A stretch of 41,854 bases of DNA. Source: Bacilli bacterium (GTDB taxonomy: Bacteria > Bacillota_I > Bacilli_A > Haloplasmatales > Haloplasmataceae). The stretch is taken from positions 1-41,854 of the forward strand of contig JAAYWZ010000141.1 in the NCBI GenBank assembly GCA_012516175.1, given 5' to 3'. Positions 9,079-16,783 of this stretch are shown one piece after another. How positions within the stretch are numbered: position 1 is the first letter of the stretch; every line of letters starts with the position of its first letter. Position numbers and translations under genes: made by a program. The notes beneath the pieces were generated by a model. The model was given only the letters and a program-made list of their open reading frames with translations. It searched no databases and had not been told where the DNA came from.

Positions 9079-10485
9079 ATGGCTGGGTATTATTTGATGC
9101 CACATCCACCAATTATGATTTATGAGGTCGGAAAAACAGATACACAAAAAGTCCAAAAGACGATTGACTCTTGTCGATTTATTGCCCAAGAAATAAAAAC
9201 CATACAACCCGATACAATAATCATCATCACATCCCATGGTCCTTTATTTAGTGATGCAATTGCGCTTAGTCTTGAAGGAACAATCTCTGGTAATCTGCGT
9301 CAATTTGGTGCCCCAAATGTGACTTTGTCATATGATATAGACTTAGAACTTACGAAGTTAATCATCGATAAGGCTACAGCACAAAATATCCAAACAGTTG
9401 GTATCACGAAAAAGTTCTTAAAGTATTATAACCGTCAATATGAGTTAGATCACGGTAGTATCGTACCATTATCCTTTGTGAATGAGTTTTATCAAGAATT
9501 CAAACTCGTACATATCACTTATGGGATGATTAGTTGTTTAGATTTATATCGGTTTGGTTTACTTATCAGAGAAGCAGTTAAAGAAATTAATCGCAAAGTT
9601 GTCGTGATTGCGAGCGGAGATTTATCCCATCGATTAGCTCATGATGGACCATATGCTTATTCACCAAAAGGTAAGCTTTTTGATGAGACGATTATCAAAT
9701 ATTTAGAAGCTGGTAACACTGAAGAAATTTTTAATATGAATAAAAAGGATGTTGAAGAAGCAGGTGAATGTGGGTATCGTTCGATATTAATTTTATTAGG
9801 GGTTTTAGGTAAATTTAAGGGAAAGATTTTATCATATGAAGCACCATTTGGTGTGGGATATGCGGTAGCTAGGTTTGAATCATATGCGGATGAGAATCTC
9901 TATTTAAAATTAAAGGAAAATCATCTCCAAAGTTTCCAAAAGAAATATAATAACTCCGATGATTATGTGAAACTTGCAAGAAGAAGTTTACATTACTATT
10001 TTAAACATAAACAATTAATGGAAGTTCCTAAAGACTTGCCTGAAGAAATGCTTAATAATCGAAAAGGCGTTTTTGTCTCGTTAAAGAAGGAAGGTAGTTT
10101 AAGAGGCTGCATTGGGACCTTTTTACCTACTACTTTTTCAATTGCTCATGAGATTATTCAGAATACTTATGAAGCAGCTTTTCAAGATCCTCGGTTTCCT
10201 AAATTGACTGAAGATGAGTTATATGATGTTGAAATTAGCGTTGATGTGCTAAGTGAACCCACCAAAGCAAGCATTGATGAACTAGACCCCAAAATTTACG
10301 GTATCATTGTCACACAAGGAAGAAAACGTGGTTTATTATTACCAGATTTAGAGGGTGTAGATACCATTGCCAAACAAATAACAATAGCCTGTAATAAAGC
10401 AGGGATTGATCCAAACAAACATTTTGAGATTGAAAAGTTCACTGTCGAGCGCCATGTTGAAGGTGGATTGAGGCATGAAATATAA
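9079..10485 (+). CDS. MEMO (LigB-like) and AMMECR1 fusion protein, AmmeMemoRadiSam system A/B
   Basis: 468 residues, ATG behind AAGGAGGG. Residues 1-265 form a MEMO/class III extradiol-dioxygenase-like domain, opening with YYLMPHPPIMI. Its candidate metal ligands are in TSHGPLF (His53), LDHGSIVPL (His125) and SGDLSHRL (His184). Residues 290-468 form an AMMECR1 domain with the family hallmark LRGCIGT (341-347). The next gene, a radical SAM enzyme, overlaps it by 11 bases, which identifies the AmmeMemoRadiSam cassette. The cassette is widely conserved, but to my knowledge its reaction and substrate are not established. Cytoplasmic, with no signal peptide or membrane helix. The fusion of both accessory domains in one chain implies that they act together. 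Confidence 0.92.
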   Translation: MAGYYLMPHPPIMIYEVGKTDTQKVQKTIDSCRFIAQEIKTIQPDTIIIITSHGPLFSDAIALSLEGTISGNLRQFGAPNVTLSYDIDLELTKLIIDKATAQNIQTVGITKKFLKYYNRQYELDHGSIVPLSFVNEFYQEFKLVHITYGMISCLDLYRFGLLIREAVKEINRKVVVIASGDLSHRLAHDGPYAYSPKGKLFDETIIKYLEAGNTEEIFNMNKKDVEEAGECGYRSILILLGVLGKFKGKILSYEAPFGVGYAVARFESYADENLYLKLKENHLQSFQKKYNNSDDYVKLARRSLHYYFKHKQLMEVPKDLPEEMLNNRKGVFVSLKKEGSLRGCIGTFLPTTFSIAHEIIQNTYEAAFQDPRFPKLTEDELYDVEISVDVLSEPTKASIDELDPKIYGIIVTQGRKRGLLLPDLEGVDTIAKQITIACNKAGIDPNKHFEIEKFTVERHVEGGLRHEI

Positions 10486-11446
10486 AGCCCGTTATTGGGA
10501 AACCGTTGATGATCGAGTATTATGCAAACTATGCCCCCATGATTGCTTAATCCCTTTAGGTAAACGTGGTTTTTGTCGGACTCGCATTAATATAAATAAT
10601 GAATTAATATCATTAAATTATGGTGAAGTCACGGCCTTAGCCCTTGATCCAATCGAAAAGAAGCCATTGTATCATTATAAGCCAGGTTCCTATATTTTAA
10701 GTGTTTCAACTTATGGATGTAACATGCGGTGTGATTTTTGTCAGAATTACGAACTCTCCCAACAAGACGTTTATGCAAGATTAATTAGCCCCAAAGAATT
10801 AGTTAAATTAGTAATGAAACATGAACATAACATTGGAATCGCCTTTACCTATAATGAGCCTTTCGTTTGGTTTGAGTATATTTATGATTGTGCAAAACTC
10901 TTAAAGGAAACAAAACAAGATAAAGATGTTGTCTTAATTACCAATGGTTACATCAATCCTGAACCATTAAAAGAATTATTACCTTATATTGATGCCATGA
11001 ATATTGATTTGAAAGCTTTTAGTAATGACTATTATCAAAAAGTTTGTAAAGCATCTTTAGAACCAGTCTTAGAAACTATTAAACTAGCCCATGCAAACTG
11101 TTTTATTGAGATAACTACATTAATCGTTACTAACGAAAATGACAATTTAACTGAAATTGAAAATATTGCAAAATTTATAGCGAGTGTTGATAAAAATATA
11201 CCTTTACATTTAAGTCGTTACTATCCTAATTATAAAATGACAAATCCGCCCACTTCAGTTAACTTTATGAAACAAGCACAAGAAGTGGCTGAAAAATATT
11301 TGTATTATGTTTATGTCGGTAATATTCCCTATGAAGATCGTAATACTTACTGCCCTGAATGTAAGACCCTTGTGATTGACCGTACTTATGGTTCTGTGCA
11401 TCAAACTTGTCCAAAATGTGGGTTAAATATCCCCCTAATTATCTAA
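10475..11446 (+). CDS. amrS: AmmeMemoRadiSam system radical SAM enzyme
   Basis: 323 residues, ATG overlapping the previous stop (ATGAAATATAA). The radical SAM [4Fe-4S] motif is CNMRCDFC (Cys82, Cys86, Cys89). An N-terminal Cys cluster (CKLCPHDC, then GFC, residues 17-34) is shared with pyruvate-formate-lyase-activating-like members of this family. Two CPxC pairs near the C-terminus (CPECK and CPKCG) form a likely zinc ribbon. 'ITNGYINPEPL' and 'DAMNIDLKAF' are TIM-barrel strand motifs of this group. Co-translation with the MEMO-AMMECR1 protein suggests that they modify a common target, still unknown. A strong terminator starts at its stop codon. Confidence 0.93.
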   Translation: MKYKARYWETVDDRVLCKLCPHDCLIPLGKRGFCRTRININNELISLNYGEVTALALDPIEKKPLYHYKPGSYILSVSTYGCNMRCDFCQNYELSQQDVYARLISPKELVKLVMKHEHNIGIAFTYNEPFVWFEYIYDCAKLLKETKQDKDVVLITNGYINPEPLKELLPYIDAMNIDLKAFSNDYYQKVCKASLEPVLETIKLAHANCFIEITTLIVTNENDNLTEIENIAKFIASVDKNIPLHLSRYYPNYKMTNPPTSVNFMKQAQEVAEKYLYYVYVGNIPYEDRNTYCPECKTLVIDRTYGSVHQTCPKCGLNIPLII

Positions 11447-11474
11447 AAAAAGCATAAAACTCTTATGCTTTTTT
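11446..11474 (+). terminator. Terminator after amrS
   Basis: AAAAAAGCATAA (11446-11457) and TTATGCTTTTTT (11463-11474) form a perfect 12-bp stem with a 5-base loop and a terminal T-run. Confidence 0.92.
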
Positions 11475-11502
11475 CTTTGGTACCTAATTTATTCGACTTT
11501 AA

Positions 11503-11531
11503 TTGAAAACTACAATAAGACGTTTTATAAT
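11503..11531 (+). promoter_or_regulatory. Promoter of iadA
   Basis: TTGAAA (11503-11508), a 17-base spacer and TATAAT (11526-11531) form a near-consensus vegetative promoter. The GAAAGG ribosome binding site and the iadA ATG follow 22-36 bases downstream. Confidence 0.8.
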
Positions 11532-11566
11532 ATAGATACTAACCCTACTTATGAAAGGTACTGATT

Positions 11567-12691
11567 ATGTTTAGACTTATCAAGAATGTCCATGTATATG
11601 CACCTGAATATTTAGGAAAATGTGATGTTCTTATCTGTGTTGAAAAGATAGTAAAGGTAAGCTCTGACATCAATTATCCTGATGCCATTATCTATGATAA
11701 AGAAGGCTTCTATTTAATCCCTGGTATCATTGATCAACACGTTCATATCACTGGGGGTGGTGGAGAAGGTGGCTTCCACACTCGCACGCCTGAAGTGAAG
11801 GTCAATGACTTAGTACAAGCGGGAATCACTACTGTCGTTGGTGTATTGGGTACAGATGATTTAACGCAAAGTATTGAAAGGCTCCTTGGTAAAGTTAAGG
11901 CATTAAAAAAAGCGGGACTTACCGCATATTGTTTAACAGGTGCCTACAAATATCCATCACCAACACTTACTGGTTCTGTGGATAAAGATATAGCGTTTAT
12001 CGAAGAAATTATTGGTTTAAAACTAGCCTTATCTGACCATCGCTCAAGCCACATTACTAAGGAAGAATTTATACGGCTTGCGAGTCAGGTTCGGGTGGCA
12101 TCAATGCTCGGTAGTAAGTGTGGTATCATCACTTTACACATGGGGGATGAGAAACAAGGTTTACAGCAAGTGTTTGATGTAGCAAAAGAAACAGACATCC
12201 CAATTAGGCATTTTGTCCCTACCCATGTGACTAGAAATGAATATTTATTTGATCAAGCTCTAGAAATCCTTAAAATTGGTGGTACAATTGATATTACCGT
12301 AGATGGTAAGGATAAACTAATTGATTATCTAAGTAAGATAGACCCCAGGTATTATGACCATGTCACTTTTAGTTCCGATGGTAATGGTAGTTTCTCTCGT
12401 TATGATGAAAATGGAAAACTAATTGAAATTGGTATACAAAGTTGTGATGGTATCATTAAGGCTATCACCACACTTATTAAAAATGGCTATAAGATTGATG
12501 ATGCTTTAAGATTTGGCACTACTAATGTTAGCTCCTTACTTCAGTTACCCAATAAAGGTAGGATAAAAGTTGGTAATGATGCTGATATCGTTATCTTAGA
12601 TGAAGAATTTACAATAGATACAGTTATTAGTCGTGGCAAAGTTATGATGGAGAATAAAATCATGATTAGGGGTGATTATATTGGCTTATGA
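11567..12691 (+). CDS. iadA: Isoaspartyl dipeptidase (beta-aspartyl-peptidase)
   Basis: 374 residues, the usual family size. This zinc amidohydrolase cleaves L-isoaspartyl dipeptides left by protein ageing. The binuclear metal site can be read directly: HVH (His58, His60), Lys152 in the GLKLALSDHRS segment (carboxylated lysine by analogy with E. coli Lys162), His191 (LHMGD), His220 (PTHVTRNE) and Asp271 (SSDGNGS). The glycine-rich GGGGEGG loop and TGAYKYPSPTLTGS are also family hallmarks. The start has a good GAAAGG site and a near-consensus promoter. The 3' end overlaps the following nucleotidase gene, so both are probably co-transcribed. Cytoplasmic. Confidence 0.93.
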   Translation: MFRLIKNVHVYAPEYLGKCDVLICVEKIVKVSSDINYPDAIIYDKEGFYLIPGIIDQHVHITGGGGEGGFHTRTPEVKVNDLVQAGITTVVGVLGTDDLTQSIERLLGKVKALKKAGLTAYCLTGAYKYPSPTLTGSVDKDIAFIEEIIGLKLALSDHRSSHITKEEFIRLASQVRVASMLGSKCGIITLHMGDEKQGLQQVFDVAKETDIPIRHFVPTHVTRNEYLFDQALEILKIGGTIDITVDGKDKLIDYLSKIDPRYYDHVTFSSDGNGSFSRYDENGKLIEIGIQSCDGIIKAITTLIKNGYKIDDALRFGTTNVSSLLQLPNKGRIKVGNDADIVILDEEFTIDTVISRGKVMMENKIMIRGDYIGL

Positions 12692-13634
12692 GTTAACTAA
12701 TTATCTCGTCGTAGGAATCTCTTCCACAGCACTCTTTGATTTATCCCACGAACAAAAAATCTTTGAAACTAAGGGTTTAGATGAATATATTAAGTATCAA
12801 ATTGAACATGAAAAAGATATCTTAAAACCTGGTCCAGGTTTTCGCTTAGTAAAAAAACTCTTGCGATTAAATGAACTAAAACCTGATAAACGCTATGTTG
12901 AAGTAATAATTCTAAGTAGGAATAGCGCCAACTCAAGTTTACGCTTCTTTAATTCAATCGAGTACTATGGTTTAGATATTACTCGGGCTGTCCTTACAAG
13001 TGGTAATTCCATTATTCCCTATGCGAAAGCTTTAAATGTTGGGTTATTCTTATCAACTAATGGTAAAGATGTGCAAGATGCGATTAATGGAAATATTGCG
13101 GCTGGATTAATTTATAATTATGAATATAAACCCAATACTGAAAAACTTCATGATAATGATAAAGAAATCCGCATCGCATTTGATGGTGATGCGGTCATCT
13201 TCTCTGATGAATCAGAGCGCATTTATCAGAAAGAAGGTTTAGAAGCATTCGCACAGCATGAAAAAGCCAACGCGTTAAATCCTTTGCCTGAAGGTCCATT
13301 TATAAATTTCTTAAGAACCATCTCGAAGATTCAACGTGAATTTTCCGATCATGAGATGCCGATTCGTACCGCCCTTGTCACCGCTAGAAGTTCACCAGCC
13401 CATGAACGGGTAATTCGGACTTTAAGACATTGGGATGTAAGAATCGACGAAGTATTCTTTTTAGGTGGAATAAGAAAAATGGATATTCTAAAAGCTTTCA
13501 ATGCGGATATCTATTTTGATGACCAAGATTCCCATCTAAAATATTCACGTCAAGTTGTTCCAAGTGCGAAAGTACCATACAAAAATTTATCGGAACAAAT
13601 CAGTATTGATGATTTGTTAGGAAGTGATGAGTAA
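12681..13634 (+). CDS. Cytosolic 5'-nucleotidase, NT5C1-like
   Basis: 317 residues from a TTG at 12681, which sits 8 bases after TAGGGG; a GTG at 12672 overlaps that site and is less likely. The protein resembles the PF06189 5'-nucleotidase family: an N-terminal 'LVVGISSTALFDL', 'VIILSRNSANSSLRFFNSI', 'IAFDGDAVIFSDESERIY' with the DGD acidic motif, and 'TARSSPAHERVIRTLRHW'. Near the C-terminus, 'DIYFDDQDSHL' supplies the final Asp pair of the haloacid-dehalogenase-like fold. The expected role is dephosphorylation of nucleoside monophosphates in the cytoplasm. It overlaps iadA by 11 bases; joint salvage of damaged peptides and nucleotides is only a guess. A terminator follows directly. Confidence 0.85.
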   Translation: MAYELTNYLVVGISSTALFDLSHEQKIFETKGLDEYIKYQIEHEKDILKPGPGFRLVKKLLRLNELKPDKRYVEVIILSRNSANSSLRFFNSIEYYGLDITRAVLTSGNSIIPYAKALNVGLFLSTNGKDVQDAINGNIAAGLIYNYEYKPNTEKLHDNDKEIRIAFDGDAVIFSDESERIYQKEGLEAFAQHEKANALNPLPEGPFINFLRTISKIQREFSDHEMPIRTALVTARSSPAHERVIRTLRHWDVRIDEVFFLGGIRKMDILKAFNADIYFDDQDSHLKYSRQVVPSAKVPYKNLSEQISIDDLLGSDE

Positions 13635-13638
13635 AAAT

Positions 13639-13669
13639 AAATTCCTCAAATTAAACTTGAGGAATTTTT
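13639..13669 (+). terminator. Terminator after the nucleotidase gene
   Basis: AAATTCCTCAA (13639-13649) pairs with TTGAGGAATTT (13657-13667) across a 7-base loop, with a T-run at the end. It could also serve the minus-strand queT gene ending at 13720. Confidence 0.88.
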
Positions 13670-13719
13670 AATTAGTTTTTAAATAATTTTTAAGCATTTT
13701 TATTATATATTATTTAAAA

Positions 13720-14208
13720 TTAATCAATTAATTCAGAGAAAGGTAATTGTTTATTTAATAAATACATCACTGGCATTCCAAAAAGCATTACAGCTAGTTC
13801 ACCTAAGGCACAGTATAAATAAGATTCTAGAAGTGGTAACTCAAGGGCTATATTTAATTCAATCGCGATAATAAACATCATGAAGCTAAAAATGATTGTA
13901 TTAATAAGCATCCTCGCCCAAATATTCTTTGTTAAGCGACTTATAACCATTGTAAGACATAATGACACAATAGTATGCAGTACCCCGAAGATTAAATCAT
14001 AGGGTAAGAGGGGTGAAAAAAAGAGATTAGCGAGAAAAACGCCAACGATGATACCAAAGAAATATTTTTTATTGTATACAATCAGGTGATTAAAGATTTC
14101 TGGAATGCGAAATTGAATATTGGTGAAGGCGATTGGTTGGATTAATACTGTAATCGCGATATATAAAGCAGCGATGATACTATTTACAGTCAAATTCTTG
14201 ATTTTCAT
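13720..14208 (-). CDS. queT: QueT-family ECF transporter substrate-binding subunit
   Basis: 162 residues with about five hydrophobic helices and no soluble domain. The N-terminal 'SIIAALYIAITVLIQPIAF' followed by 'NIQFRIPEIFNHLIVY' is the typical QueT (PF06177) opening, and the length is normal. QueT is the S component that captures queuosine precursors such as preQ1 or queuine for uptake with the shared ECF energy module, which is not in this window. The ATG follows AAGGAGA, and a good promoter lies 36-64 bases upstream. I looked for a preQ1 riboswitch between promoter and start, but the leader is only about 28 bases and shows none of the expected motifs. It is transcribed alone, with the regulator terminator upstream. 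Confidence 0.87.
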   Translation of the reverse strand: MKIKNLTVNSIIAALYIAITVLIQPIAFTNIQFRIPEIFNHLIVYNKKYFFGIIVGVFLANLFFSPLLPYDLIFGVLHTIVSLCLTMVISRLTKNIWARMLINTIIFSFMMFIIAIELNIALELPLLESYLYCALGELAVMLFGMPVMYLLNKQLPFSELID

Positions 14209-14243
14209 AGTACTCTCCTTGTTGTTAGTTTAAATACGGATAT

Positions 14244-14272
14244 ATTATACATATATTAATGGAAAAATACAA
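14244..14272 (-). promoter_or_regulatory. Promoter of queT
   Basis: On the minus strand, TTGTAT (14272-14267), a 17-base spacer and TATAAT (14249-14244) precede a leader of about 28 bases. Confidence 0.7.
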
Positions 14273-14300
14273 GAAACTATTATTATTTTATATAAGACAA

Positions 14301-14323
14301 AAGACCTTTATGTAAAAGGTCTT
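14301..14323 (-). terminator. Terminator of the MFS-regulator operon
   Basis: AAGACCTTT and AAAGGTCTT form a perfect 9-bp stem with a 5-base loop, overlapping the stop codon of the regulator. On the minus strand it is followed by a moderately T-rich stretch. Confidence 0.75.
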
Positions 14324-15392
14324 AAGATTGTAAATCATTGATTAGTTCTTGAAATACTTCATTAATGACATCAGAATCTACTTCATAACTGAACTTACGA
14401 TTATTAGTAGAGATTTTGATTAGTTTTGCGGCAAGCAAGGCATTTAAGTGATAGGATATTGTAGCACTTGAGACATTTAGAACTGTCGCAATATCTTTTG
14501 TTGAAGTAATCCCTTTACTGATTAGTTTTAATACTTCATAACGGGTTTTATCACCTAAGTTTTTAAATACCTGAATGCGGTTGTTTAAGCGATTATCATA
14601 GTTTTCTTTTAACTTCTTACTAGCATCTTCAATATGTAAACCCCAGACGATGATTCTCCCATCAGTAAGATCGATAAAACTAAGACTATAGGGAAAGATG
14701 CAGGAGATTAAAAGGTCGTTATAATCATCTAAAATCAAAGATTTATCAAGTAGGGAGTGCGTGATTTCTTCTAAACCTACTGACCCTTTTTCATTTAGAT
14801 AGTTTTCGAGGAATTTGCCATAGGAAATAAGTTTTGTTTCAAAGTGTTGGTAATAATCTAAGAATACGGGATAGAGTTGTTTCATGAGGTTTACATAGAT
14901 GTTAAGGTATTTTTCTGGCTCTTGGATGATTAAATATAGATTCCATTTTACAGAGGAATCAATTAACAAGTCATTAATTAGATTCATTATCTTTTCATTA
15001 CTGCTCATGACTTCATTAATTAATTCATTTATGTTAGGATTATCTTTTTCTTGTTTTAATAGTGATTTGACGAATATCTGTTTAACTTGATTACTTGATA
15101 AGGTTAATAAGAAATCCAGAAATTCATGAGGATCAGTGTATGTTAGTAGCTTATCTTTGGTGAGAATTTGTTCAATAAAATTTGCATAAAATATATTCTT
15201 AGTATAAAAGAGATTGATTTCTTTTGCGTAAGGTGAGAGGATATCAGAATATCGTGCCAACAACGCTTCAAATTCCTTATCAATATAATCATCAATTTGA
15301 GCTATGTCATCGTAAATCTCTTTATTTAATAACTTAGGAAACATCAGAAAATCATATAATTTACTTACTTCTTGATTAAACAGAAACTTCAT
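14322..15392 (-). CDS. ArsR-like winged-helix regulator with long N-terminal domain
   Basis: 356 residues from the ATG at 15392, which has GGGAG nine bases upstream; an in-frame start at 15416 lacks a site. The C-terminal 85 residues form an ArsR/HTH_5 DNA-binding domain: 'LGDKTRYEVLKLISKG', then 'STKDIATVLNVSSATISYHL' as helix-turn-helix with recognition helix, then a wing. The first 270 residues are mainly helical with no motif I recognise, perhaps a ligand-sensing domain. It overlaps the MFS exporter gene by 17 bases, so they are translated together. A local role controlling the exporter through the palindrome at 16723-16742 is plausible. The co-transcription and HTH are visible; the ligand is unknown. 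Confidence 0.85.
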   Translation of the reverse strand: MKFLFNQEVSKLYDFLMFPKLLNKEIYDDIAQIDDYIDKEFEALLARYSDILSPYAKEINLFYTKNIFYANFIEQILTKDKLLTYTDPHEFLDFLLTLSSNQVKQIFVKSLLKQEKDNPNINELINEVMSSNEKIMNLINDLLIDSSVKWNLYLIIQEPEKYLNIYVNLMKQLYPVFLDYYQHFETKLISYGKFLENYLNEKGSVGLEEITHSLLDKSLILDDYNDLLISCIFPYSLSFIDLTDGRIIVWGLHIEDASKKLKENYDNRLNNRIQVFKNLGDKTRYEVLKLISKGITSTKDIATVLNVSSATISYHLNALLAAKLIKISTNNRKFSYEVDSDVINEVFQELINDLQS

Positions 15393-16656
15393 TACTATTC
15401 GCTCCCATCGCATCATATTTAAATAGAGCTGTTTTATATCTTAACATCGTGATTAAAAGGATTAATCCACAAATAATTATAACATAGCTTGGGGCTAAAT
15501 AGTCATAGAGGAAACCAAAAATCATTTGACCTAAGGGAATTAAGATGGTAACTGCAAGTGATAATACAGTAGAAGTTCTACCCATTGCTTCTAGTGGTAC
15601 AATTTGATTGAATATCGTGCCGATTGCGATATTCACAATTACAATGATTATTCCCATGATAAAGGTAAGTACCAAAAGAATAATATATGGAAATCCATTA
15701 GGTTCGAAGTTATTTATCAGGATATCCGAAGGAACCAATGACATTATAAGAATTAAAAGCGAAATATTTATGAAACCAATAAAACAGATTTTGCCAAATT
15801 TAATTCTTTTAATCACTGCACCCGCGAATAGCGGTGCGATGATGGCGGACAAAGCATAAGTCATTTGAAATAAGCCATATTGGAAGTCACTAGCTTTAAG
15901 GATTTGTTTAATTACGAAGATGAGTCCTATTGAGAAGAGAGGTGAAATGACGAAGTTAATGATGGAAGCTAGACTAATAACTGTCTTTATAAACTCGTTA
16001 CTCCGGATGATTCTCATCCCTTCGATGAAGTCCGTTTTAAAGGTGCTCAAGTTTAAATTTTTATCTCCATTATTGGTTTTCGGAATACTAATGCCTATTT
16101 TACTTAAACTGGCTCCTACAAAGCTAACCGCATTAATCACAAATAAGGTAAAGATACCATAACTTCCATATATGAGAGCAGCGATAGTAGGTGCGATTAA
16201 TTGACCTATATGCATGACAAAGGAGTTAATAGAGTTAGCTTCCAATAAATCATCTTTTTCTACCATACTGGGGATAACAGCACTCATCGAAGAATGATAG
16301 AAAATCTCAGTAATTTCTAAGAGGATGACAAAGATATATATGGAAAGTAAGTTTAATTCACCATTAAAGAAATAGATTATGCCAAAAACACCAATAATAA
16401 TCCCATTAACTAAGTCAAGTATGATGATGCTCTTTTTTCGGTCAAACCAATCACCAAACACGCCAGCAATGGGCGAGAGGAGTAATCTAGGAAAAATGGT
16501 GATGGAGAGAATTGAAGCAAAGATGGTTGCACTTTCTGTTAAGGATAGGACATATAATGATAAGGCGAACTGCAACATGTTGCTTCCTAAGAGGGAGGAA
16601 AGTTTGCCGAAGATTAATAAGGAAAAGTCTTTACGTTTTAATAGTTTAATACTCAT
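15376..16656 (-). CDS. MFS exporter, macrolide/enterobactin-efflux type
   Basis: 426 residues with about twelve hydrophobic segments. MFS motif A appears after helix 2 as GVFGDWFDRKKSII. 'FYHSSMSAVIPSMVEKDDLLEANSINS' between helices 4 and 5 is characteristic of the MFS_3/MefA-like group, which exports macrolides, siderophores or other small molecules. The ATG follows a strong GGAGG, and a perfect consensus promoter lies upstream. An ArsR-like regulator is encoded 3' with overlap, suggesting substrate-induced expression. The export direction is inferred from the family, and the substrate cannot be predicted. Confidence 0.87.
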   Translation of the reverse strand: MSIKLLKRKDFSLLIFGKLSSLLGSNMLQFALSLYVLSLTESATIFASILSITIFPRLLLSPIAGVFGDWFDRKKSIIILDLVNGIIIGVFGIIYFFNGELNLLSIYIFVILLEITEIFYHSSMSAVIPSMVEKDDLLEANSINSFVMHIGQLIAPTIAALIYGSYGIFTLFVINAVSFVGASLSKIGISIPKTNNGDKNLNLSTFKTDFIEGMRIIRSNEFIKTVISLASIINFVISPLFSIGLIFVIKQILKASDFQYGLFQMTYALSAIIAPLFAGAVIKRIKFGKICFIGFINISLLILIMSLVPSDILINNFEPNGFPYIILLVLTFIMGIIIVIVNIAIGTIFNQIVPLEAMGRTSTVLSLAVTILIPLGQMIFGFLYDYLAPSYVIIICGLILLITMLRYKTALFKYDAMGANSNEVSV

Positions 16657-16687
16657 AAATGCCTCCAGATCGATTATTGATGATTAT

Positions 16688-16716
16688 ATTATATGTGTCA
16701 AAACATTAAATGTCAA
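16688..16716 (-). promoter_or_regulatory. Consensus promoter of the MFS-regulator operon
   Basis: On the minus strand, TTGACA (16716-16711), exactly 17 bases and TATAAT (16693-16688) match the sigma-A consensus perfectly. A second TTGACA occurs within the spacer. So strong a promoter behind a regulator gene suggests repression in the resting state. Confidence 0.85.
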
Positions 16717-16722
16717 CCAAAG

Positions 16723-16742
16723 AATTAGATAATCATCTAATT
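16723..16742. promoter_or_regulatory. 20-base perfect inverted repeat, candidate operator
   Basis: AATTAGAT-AATC-ATCTAATT is an 8-4-8 perfect inverted repeat lying 6 bases upstream of the -35 box of the MFS operon. It lacks a T-run and is separate from the neighbouring terminator. Its position suits binding by a dimeric winged-helix protein such as the ArsR-like product of the same operon. Confidence 0.55.
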
Positions 16743-16755
16743 TTTGACAATAATA

Positions 16756-16783
16756 ATAAACAGTGATGGTTATCACTGTTTAT
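16756..16783 (-). terminator. Terminator of the ABC-F gene
   Basis: A 12-bp perfect stem, ATAAACAGTGAT with ATCACTGTTTAT, has a 4-base loop and overlaps the ABC-F stop codon. On the minus strand it is followed by TTATTATTG. Confidence 0.82.

Noticed and set aside
14209-14243. preQ1 riboswitch ahead of queT
   Set aside because: The leader after the predicted promoter is only about 28 bases, and the C-rich and A-rich pseudoknot segments of preQ1 aptamers are missing.
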